Positions 27,322-33,782 of a stretch of DNA of 33,782 bases are shown here, piece by piece (position 1 is the stretch's first letter; each line of letters starts with the position of its first letter). The stretch is from Actinomycetota bacterium (GTDB lineage Bacteria > Actinomycetota > CADDZG01 > WHSQ01), in the NCBI GenBank assembly GCA_016781115.1, contig JADDQX010000003.1, forward strand, positions 4,675 to 38,456, read 5' to 3'. A program made the translations under genes and the position numbers. The notes beneath the pieces were generated by a model. The model had not been told where the DNA came from and made no database searches. It worked only from the letters and a program-made list of their open reading frames with translations.

Positions 27322-27335
27322 GTCTACATGTAGAC
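27322..27335. promoter_or_regulatory. 14-bp perfect palindrome GTCTACATGTAGAC between gcvT and gcvPA
   Basis: Self-complementary, within the 31-nt gap between two glycine cleavage genes. Confidence 0.5.
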
Positions 27336-27348
27336 GAGAAAGGGCGGT

Positions 27349-28698
27349 GTGAGCGTGGACTTCATGCCGCACACCTCAAAAGACGTCGCAGAGATGCTAG
27401 AGCGCGCGGGGTTCGCCGACGTCACCGCCCTCTTCGCCGGGATCCCACAGGACCTGAAGCTCGACCGTCCCCTGGATGTCCCCGAAGCGCTGGCCGAGCC
27501 GGAGCTTTCTGCGCACATGGCCGATCTTGCGAGCCGGTCGACCGGCGGCCGGGATCTCGTCTGCTTCGCGGGCGGCGGGGCGTATGACCATCACGTGCCG
27601 GCCGCGGTGGCGGCGCTCGCGGGGCGAGCCGAATTCGCCACCTCCTATACCCCGTACCAACCCGAGCTGTCCCAGGGCGTGCTGCAAGCCGTCTTCGAGT
27701 TCCAGAGCCTGATCTGCGAGATCTACGGGATGGACGTCGCCAACGCCTCCCTCTACGACGGCGCCAACGCCCTGGTGGAGGGCGTGAACCTCGCAGTGCG
27801 CGCCACGCGGCGGGAGCGGGTCTTGGTCTCGAACGGCATCCACCCGCACTACCGCCAGGTGCTCCAGACCTATACCTCAGGTTTAGGGCTCGAGATCGTG
27901 GAGCTGTCTCACGGGGACGACGGTGTGCTGGATCCCGCCGCCCTCGATGCAGACGGCGCGGCCGCGGTGGTAGTCGGCTATCCGAACTTCTTCGGGCGTC
28001 TGGAAGACGTGGCGACGATCTCGGCCCGCGCCCACGAGGCCGGCGCCTTGGTCGTCTGCCTGACGGATCCGACCGCGATGGGCGTGCTTCGCTCACCGGG
28101 ATCGATGGGGGCAGACGTCGCGGTGGGAGAGGGGCAGTCGCTCGGCAACCTGCTGTCGTACGGCGGGCCCTACGTGGGGCTGTTCGCGACCACGCTAGAT
28201 CTCGTGCGGCAGGTCCCAGGCCGCATCGCCGGAGAGACCCTCGACGCGGACGGTCGGCGCGCCTACGTTCTGACCCTGCAGGCCCGAGAGCAGCACATCC
28301 GGCGCGCGAAGGCCACGTCCAACGTGTGCACCAACCAGACGCTGATGGCGATCGCAGCGGCCGTCCACCTGTCGTGGCTCGGCCCCGAGGGCCTGGCCCG
28401 GCTCGGTGAGGTGTGCGTTCGCCGGACGGCGGCGGCCGCCGCTCGCTTGGAGGAGATCCCCGGCTGCACGGTGCGCTTCAAAGGACCCCACTTCAAAGAG
28501 ATCGTTGTCGAGACCCCCGTGGAGGCTTCCTCCTTGGTGCGCTCGCTCGCCAAGCGGGGGGTGCTGGCGGGACCTGCGCTCGGCACCTGGTACCCGGAGC
28601 TCGACAGATGTCTGTTGATCGCGGTCACCGAGAAGCGGGATCAGGCGGACATCGACTCGCTCGCCGAGGCGATCGAGAAGGAGCTGGCGGAGCGATGA
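27349..28698 (+). CDS. gcvPA: glycine dehydrogenase (decarboxylating) subunit 1
   Basis: MPHTSKDVAEMLERAGFADVTALFAGIPQDLK, GGGAYDHHVPAAV, YTPYQPELSQGVLQAVFEFQSLICEIYGMDVANASLYDGA. Start GTG 27349 or ATG 27364. Confidence 0.95.
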   Translation: MSVDFMPHTSKDVAEMLERAGFADVTALFAGIPQDLKLDRPLDVPEALAEPELSAHMADLASRSTGGRDLVCFAGGGAYDHHVPAAVAALAGRAEFATSYTPYQPELSQGVLQAVFEFQSLICEIYGMDVANASLYDGANALVEGVNLAVRATRRERVLVSNGIHPHYRQVLQTYTSGLGLEIVELSHGDDGVLDPAALDADGAAAVVVGYPNFFGRLEDVATISARAHEAGALVVCLTDPTAMGVLRSPGSMGADVAVGEGQSLGNLLSYGGPYVGLFATTLDLVRQVPGRIAGETLDADGRRAYVLTLQAREQHIRRAKATSNVCTNQTLMAIAAAVHLSWLGPEGLARLGEVCVRRTAAAAARLEEIPGCTVRFKGPHFKEIVVETPVEASSLVRSLAKRGVLAGPALGTWYPELDRCLLIAVTEKRDQADIDSLAEAIEKELAER

Positions 28699-30215
28699 GC
28701 CGGACGCTGGAGCCGTCGGGTGGAACGCGTACGGCGGCGCGTGCAGGGGGAGATACCGACCAGTTCCCCGTCATCTTCGAGAGGTCCCGGCCCGGCCGGC
28801 GTGCCTGGTCGCTGCCCGACGCCGCGGTCGACGCTCCCGCACTAGACGATCTGATCCCCGCCCAGCACCGGCGCACGACCGCCCCCGCGCTTCCGGAGGT
28901 GAGCGAGCTCGACCTCGTCCGCCACTACACGCGACTGTCCCAGCGCAACTGGGCCATCGACGTCGGTCCCTACCCGCTCGGCTCCTGCAGCATGAAGTAC
29001 AACCCGAAGATCGCGGAGCAGGCCGCGAACCTGCCGGGGTTCGCGTCGCTGCATCCGTTCGCAGGCGACGAGCTCGTGCAGGGCGCCCTCGAGCTCCTCG
29101 GGATCCTCGAACGCTCGTTGTGCGAGGCAACGGGGATGGCGCGCCTGACGTTCCAACCCGCGGCGGGAGCGCAAGGCGAGCTGACCGGGCTCCTCATGAT
29201 GCGGGCCTTCCACGAGAGCCGGGGCGACAAGAGGACCAAGGTCATCATCCCGGACTCGGCACACGGGACGAACCCGGCCAGCGTCTCGCTCGCCGGCTAC
29301 CGCGCCGAGGAGGTCCGTTCGGATGAGCGCGGGCTAGTCGACGTCGACGCACTGAAACAGGCTCTGGACCAGGAGACGGCGGGCCTCATGCTCACGAACC
29401 CGAACACCCTCGGGTTGTTCGAGCGCGACATCAAAGAGATCGCGGCCGCCGTCCACGAGGTCGGAGGACTGCTCTATTACGACGGCGCCAACTTCAACTC
29501 GATAGTCGGTGTGGTCCGACCGGGCGACATGGGCTTCGACATCGTTCATATGAACCTGCACAAGACCTTCGCCACCCCGCACGGCGGTGGAGGCCCGGGC
29601 TCCGGGCCCCTGGCGGTATCCGAGCGTCTCGAGCGCTTCCTCCCAGCGCCGGTGCTGGCGCCTCCGGCTTATGAAGGGGACAGGTGGCGGTGGGACCACG
29701 ACCGGCCCGACTCGATCGGCCGGATCCATTCCTTCCATGGGAACTTCGGCATCAACGTGCGCGCGTACGCGTACCTGCGCTCGCTCGGACCGGAGGGATT
29801 GCGGCTCGTCGCGGAGCGGGCCGTTCTGAACGCCAACTACTTGAAGGCCTTGATCGAAGAGGCTTTCCCGACGGCGTATCCGGGCGACTGCATGCACGAG
29901 TTCGTCTCCACCGCGAAGTCACTGAGGAAGAAGGGCGTCAAGGCGATGGACGTTGCGAAGCGCCTGATCGATCTCGGCTACCACCCACCGACCGTCTATT
30001 TCCCACTGGTCGTGGACGAGGCTTTGATGGTGGAGCCGACCGAGACGGAATCGAAAGAGACGATCGACGGCCTCGCGGCCGCTCTGAACCAGATCGCGGC
30101 GGAGGCCGACACCGATCCGGAACTGGTGAAAGCTGCTCCTACGAGCACCCCGGTGCGACGGCCGGACGAAGCCAAGGCCGCACGAGAGCTGAGGCTGCGC
30201 TGGTCGCCTGAATAA
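28695..30215 (+). CDS. gcvPB: glycine dehydrogenase (decarboxylating) subunit 2
   Basis: LGSCSMKYNPKIAEQAANLPGFASLHPF; PLP-Lys region HMNLHKTFATPHGGGGPGSGPLAV. ATG 28695 overlaps the gcvPA stop. Confidence 0.95.
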   Translation: MSRTLEPSGGTRTAARAGGDTDQFPVIFERSRPGRRAWSLPDAAVDAPALDDLIPAQHRRTTAPALPEVSELDLVRHYTRLSQRNWAIDVGPYPLGSCSMKYNPKIAEQAANLPGFASLHPFAGDELVQGALELLGILERSLCEATGMARLTFQPAAGAQGELTGLLMMRAFHESRGDKRTKVIIPDSAHGTNPASVSLAGYRAEEVRSDERGLVDVDALKQALDQETAGLMLTNPNTLGLFERDIKEIAAAVHEVGGLLYYDGANFNSIVGVVRPGDMGFDIVHMNLHKTFATPHGGGGPGSGPLAVSERLERFLPAPVLAPPAYEGDRWRWDHDRPDSIGRIHSFHGNFGINVRAYAYLRSLGPEGLRLVAERAVLNANYLKALIEEAFPTAYPGDCMHEFVSTAKSLRKKGVKAMDVAKRLIDLGYHPPTVYFPLVVDEALMVEPTETESKETIDGLAAALNQIAAEADTDPELVKAAPTSTPVRRPDEAKAARELRLRWSPE

Positions 30216-30241
30216 GCTGGTGGCGGCGCGAGGATGACTCG

Positions 30242-31441
30242 GTGGCCATAGGCGGCGAGCTCCGGCAGGACGTTTCGGGCGGCGTGATCCGCGACGGCCA
30301 AGAGGAAGCGTCGCGTGTGGCTCTTCCCACGTCGCGCTCTCCTTGGGTCGCCGCGGGCGCTGTCGTGATCGGGGTGCGGGTGGTCTTCTTCGCCCTTGCC
30401 TACGCGGGCTCCTACCTGCTCTCGGGGGCCACGCAAGGCCTGCCGGAGCGGGGCTTGTTCGACATCTGGGTCAACTGGGACGCCACGCGGTTCCTAGTCA
30501 CCGCGGAGCTCGGCTACGAAGGTCCCGGGAGCTTCACCAACTCTTACGCCTTCTTCCCCTTCTTTCCGCTGGCGATCAGGGCTCTTGGGTATCTCGGCAT
30601 CCCCGGGATCGCGGGCGGCCTGCTCATCTCGGCGGCGGCGTCGTGGGTGGCGTTCGCCTTCCTGTTCAAGCTGGCCGAGGCCGAGTTGGGTGAAGGTGCG
30701 GGACGCCGCGCCATGCTGTACCTCGCTGTCTTCCCAACGTCTGTGTTCCTGGTCGCGCCGTACAGCGAGCCCCTTTTCCTCGCCGGCGCCATCCCGGCGT
30801 TCTATCTGGCGAGACGAGGCCGGTGGGATCTGGTCGGACCTGGAGCGGCCCTGGCTATGGGAACGCGCTTCGCCGGGGTCTTCTTGCTCTTCGGGTTGCT
30901 GGTGGAGTTCCTGCGCCAGCGAGAGTTCTCCGCCCGCCGGGTCGCAAGCGCGGCGTTGTCGCTCGTGATGGGAGCTCTGCCTCTGTTGGGCTACGCGGCC
31001 TTCCTCGCGCAAGCCAAGGGCGACCCCCTCTACTTCTTCACCGACCAACGCGTCGGGTGGGGGAGGGAGTTCGTCGGTCCGGTCGCCGCTCTGTTGAACA
31101 CGATCGACCGCTGGGACGACCCGACGCAGAGCACCAACTTCCTGATCGCGTACCGGCTCGAGCTGATCGCGGCGGTCGCAGGCGTCGCGTTCGTCGCGTG
31201 GGCCGTAGCGAAGAGGGAATGGGGCTATGCCGCCTATATGGGCAGCATGCTTGCCGTTCTGCTCACCAGCACGGAGTACTTCAGCGTCCCGCGCATCCTC
31301 CTTTCTTTCTTCCCCGTCGTGTTGTTCGCCGCGGAGCTCACCCGGCGCTGGCCCAAGCTGCACGAGTCGTACCTGATGGCGAGCTCCACCATCGCGGCGG
31401 TGGGGGTGGTCGTCTACACGCGCGGGGGTTGGTTCTTTTGA
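30242..31441 (+). CDS. PIG-V-like mannosyltransferase family membrane protein (copy 1)
   Basis: WDATRFLVTAELGYEG...SYAFFPFFPLAIRALGYL...AVFPTSVFLVAPYSEPLFLAGAIPAFYLARRGRW; multi-TM. Confidence 0.75.
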   Translation: MAIGGELRQDVSGGVIRDGQEEASRVALPTSRSPWVAAGAVVIGVRVVFFALAYAGSYLLSGATQGLPERGLFDIWVNWDATRFLVTAELGYEGPGSFTNSYAFFPFFPLAIRALGYLGIPGIAGGLLISAAASWVAFAFLFKLAEAELGEGAGRRAMLYLAVFPTSVFLVAPYSEPLFLAGAIPAFYLARRGRWDLVGPGAALAMGTRFAGVFLLFGLLVEFLRQREFSARRVASAALSLVMGALPLLGYAAFLAQAKGDPLYFFTDQRVGWGREFVGPVAALLNTIDRWDDPTQSTNFLIAYRLELIAAVAGVAFVAWAVAKREWGYAAYMGSMLAVLLTSTEYFSVPRILLSFFPVVLFAAELTRRWPKLHESYLMASSTIAAVGVVVYTRGGWFF

Positions 31442-31466
31442 ACCGCGACCTGCTTATCCTTCATAG

Positions 31467-32648
31467 GTGAGCTCCGTCGATATCGCGACTACCGATGCGC
31501 TGGAGGGCGCTCGCACGGGCGCGCTGCCGGAGTCGGTCTCGCAGCGTGCATGGGCGGAATCGTTCCGCCTCGCGCTGTTGTCCCGGCTCGGGTTCTTCGC
31601 CGTCGCGCTCGCGGCCAGCTGGCTCCTCATAGCCGGGACGACGGGTGCTCCGCTCACCGGGTTCGAGGAGATGTGGCGGCGCTGGGACGCGCACCACTTC
31701 CTCACGATCGCGCAGTACGGCTACACCGCGCCCGAGAGCGACTCGCATGCGACCGCGTTCTTCCCGGCCTTCCCTTTGGCGATGCGGCCGTTCCTATGGT
31801 TGGGACTGTCTCCGGTGCTCGCGGGTCTCTTCGTTGCAGGGGCTGCGTCTGTCGTTGCGGGCTTCTTCCTGTTCAGGCTGGCGGAGGAGGAGATCGGCGA
31901 GGGAGCGGGCCGGAGGGCCCTTCTGTACCTCACGATCTTCCCGACCGCCGTGTTCCTGATCGCGCCCTACAGCGAGTCACTGTTCCTAGCGGGGGCGATC
32001 GCGGCCTTCTACTACGCCCGGCGCCACCGCTGGCACCTCGTGGCCGTGCCGGCGGCGGTAGCGATGGGAGCCCGAGCCGCCGGTCTCTTCTTGATCTTCG
32101 GCCTCGCCCTCGAGTTCCTGCGCCAGAGGAACTTCTCTGTCGAGCGGACGGCGAACGCCGCGTTCTCGTTGATCGTGGGGCTCTTGCCCTTGCTCGCCTA
32201 CGGCGCTTTCCTCGCAAGGGCCACGGGCGATCCCTTCAAGTTCCTCGTTCATCAACGGGAGGGGTGGGGGAGGGCCTTCGTCGGCCCCGTGCAGTCGTTC
32301 ATGAACACATGGAACACCTGGGACGTCTCGACGCATCCGACCAACTGGCTCCTGGCCTGGCGTCTGGAGATCGTCGCCGCGCTGGTCGGCCTCGCCTTCG
32401 TGTTGTGGGCTCTGTGGAGGAGGGAGTGGGGCTTCGCCGGCTTCATGGGTTCTCTGCTCGGCGTCCTGTTGACCAGCAGCTGGTACTACTCGATCCCCCG
32501 GATGCTCCTGACGATGTTCCCGATAGTCCTGTTCCTGGCCGACGCCACCTCGAAGCGGCCTCGGCTGCACGAGTGGTTGATCGTAGGGCTCGCTCCGCTC
32601 GCGGCGCTGGGGGTGGTCGTTTTCACCCAGGGACATTGGTTCTACTGA
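31467..32648 (+). CDS. PIG-V-like mannosyltransferase family membrane protein (copy 2)
   Basis: WDAHHFLTIAQYGYTAPESDSHATAFFPAFPLAMRPFLWL...IFPTAVFLIAPYSESLFLAGAIAAFYYARRHRW; clear paralogue of the preceding gene. Confidence 0.75.
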   Translation: MSSVDIATTDALEGARTGALPESVSQRAWAESFRLALLSRLGFFAVALAASWLLIAGTTGAPLTGFEEMWRRWDAHHFLTIAQYGYTAPESDSHATAFFPAFPLAMRPFLWLGLSPVLAGLFVAGAASVVAGFFLFRLAEEEIGEGAGRRALLYLTIFPTAVFLIAPYSESLFLAGAIAAFYYARRHRWHLVAVPAAVAMGARAAGLFLIFGLALEFLRQRNFSVERTANAAFSLIVGLLPLLAYGAFLARATGDPFKFLVHQREGWGRAFVGPVQSFMNTWNTWDVSTHPTNWLLAWRLEIVAALVGLAFVLWALWRREWGFAGFMGSLLGVLLTSSWYYSIPRMLLTMFPIVLFLADATSKRPRLHEWLIVGLAPLAALGVVVFTQGHWFY

Positions 32649-32707
32649 GAGCCATCGCGTGGTTCGATATGCAGATGGGCGGATCCAGATCTAGGTTCCT
32701 GTAGACG

Positions 32708-33700
32708 ATGGTCAAGGCGACCTCGTCCCGTAGGCGCGCCCTCGTGGTGGTGTGCGTAGCTCTTGCAGCCCTCACGGGTTCCGTGGCCACGCGCGCCCAG
32801 GTGCCGGTCGCAGATGGTCCCGATCCGCAGGCTTGCGACGACCCCACGAACTCGGTCTCGCTCTTCGCCGAGAAACTTCCGAACGGCCGGATCGGCTACG
32901 GGCGGACGCCGGGTAAGGCACAGGTTCCCGGCCCCACGCTCGAGATGACCGAGGGCGACTGCCTCCAGGTGACCCTCGTCAACGACACCGACAAGAAGTT
33001 GAGCATGCACGCGCACGGGGTCGCCTACACGTTCGCGAGCGACGGCACCCCGCACAACCGCGGATGTGTGGCTCCGGGAAAGGCCAAGACCTACGTCTTC
33101 AACGCTCCGGCGCCGTCAACACGAGCCGACGGGACCCTGGATCAAGGCAGCGCGGGCTACTGGCACTACCACGACCACTGCATGGGGACCAATCACGGCA
33201 GCGGAGGCGTGTCCAAAGGCCTCTACGGCGCGCTGATAGTCAGGCGCGCGGGAGACCCCCAGCCCGACCGGAAGCCGGTGGTACTGGTCATGAACCAGAT
33301 CACGTTCAACAACAAGGTCGCTCCGCGCACGCCGATGCCGATCGTCAACATGGGCGAACGGGTGGAGTTCGTCGTGATCGGACACGGCGACCTGTTCCAC
33401 ACCTTCCACCTGCACGGGCACCGGTGGGCGGACAACCGTTCGGGGGTCGTGATGACTCCTTCGGATACGAGTCGGATCATCGACAACAGGACCGTCGGGC
33501 CCGCGGACTCGTTCGGCTTCCAGGTCGTCGCCGGCGAACATGTCGGCCCGGGGGCCTGGATGTACCACTGTCACGTTCAGAACCACTCGGATTCCGGGAT
33601 GGAGGGATTGTTCGTCGTCAGAACCGAGGGCGGTGAGATGACCGAGCAGACGAAAGCGGCCATCAGGCGCTGGAGGAGGGGAGCCTCGCACCATGGTTGA
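32708..33700 (+). CDS. two-domain multicopper oxidase (laccase-like), secreted
   Basis: Signal-peptide-like N-terminus; Cu motifs SMHAHGVAYTF, HYHDHCMGTNHG, HTFHLHGHRW, MYHCHVQNHSDSGMEGLFVV. Confidence 0.9.
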   Translation: MVKATSSRRRALVVVCVALAALTGSVATRAQVPVADGPDPQACDDPTNSVSLFAEKLPNGRIGYGRTPGKAQVPGPTLEMTEGDCLQVTLVNDTDKKLSMHAHGVAYTFASDGTPHNRGCVAPGKAKTYVFNAPAPSTRADGTLDQGSAGYWHYHDHCMGTNHGSGGVSKGLYGALIVRRAGDPQPDRKPVVLVMNQITFNNKVAPRTPMPIVNMGERVEFVVIGHGDLFHTFHLHGHRWADNRSGVVMTPSDTSRIIDNRTVGPADSFGFQVVAGEHVGPGAWMYHCHVQNHSDSGMEGLFVVRTEGGEMTEQTKAAIRRWRRGASHHG

Positions 33701-33782
33701 GGCCCGCCCGAGGGTGGTCCCCCTGCTGACGCTCGCCGCGCTCCTCACCGCCGTTGTGGTCTTCGCGCCTCGCCCGGCCGAG
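33693..33782 (+). CDS. truncated CDS, N-terminal hydrophobic segment
   Basis: ATG 33693 overlapping the MCO stop; MVEARPRVVPLLTLAALLTAVVVFAPRPAE runs off the window. Confidence 0.5.
   Translation, partial: MVEARPRVVPLLTLAALLTAVVVFAPRPAE

Overview
The window reads as a high-GC chromosomal segment, probably actinobacterial, and is almost entirely core genes. Block 1 is a GT4-like membrane protein, pyrG, ald, xerD, a DksA-like protein, deoB, a ParA ATPase with a small RHH-like partner, a ~1.1-kb repeat-rich non-coding gap, an M50 protease, trpS, scpA, scpB, an rluB-type pseudouridine synthase, aroH, tyrA, aroA, cmk, der and tRNA-Pro(GGG). Block 2 is a pgsA-like gene, a GMPP/PMM fusion, gcvH, a GarA-like FHA protein, an FtsR-like MerR, a D,D-carboxypeptidase, hpt, a bifunctional nuclease, a second MerR, a PD-(D/E)XK-like protein, gcvT, gcvPA and gcvPB. 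It ends with two tandem PIG-V-like membrane proteins, a two-domain multicopper oxidase and a truncated ORF. No phage, IS, CRISPR, toxin-antitoxin or biosynthetic cluster was seen. The most interesting signals are: (i) a ParA/RHH-like pair beside a gap holding 33-bp double-hairpin tandem repeats and just upstream of condensin genes; (ii) a family of AT-flanked palindromes centred on TGTCGACA, repeated across intergenic gaps; (iii) a PD-(D/E)XK-like gene with no canonical start codon, in frame after a MerR stop; (iv) a PMM domain that appears to have lost its catalytic motifs. All calls are by eye from sequence; no database search was run.
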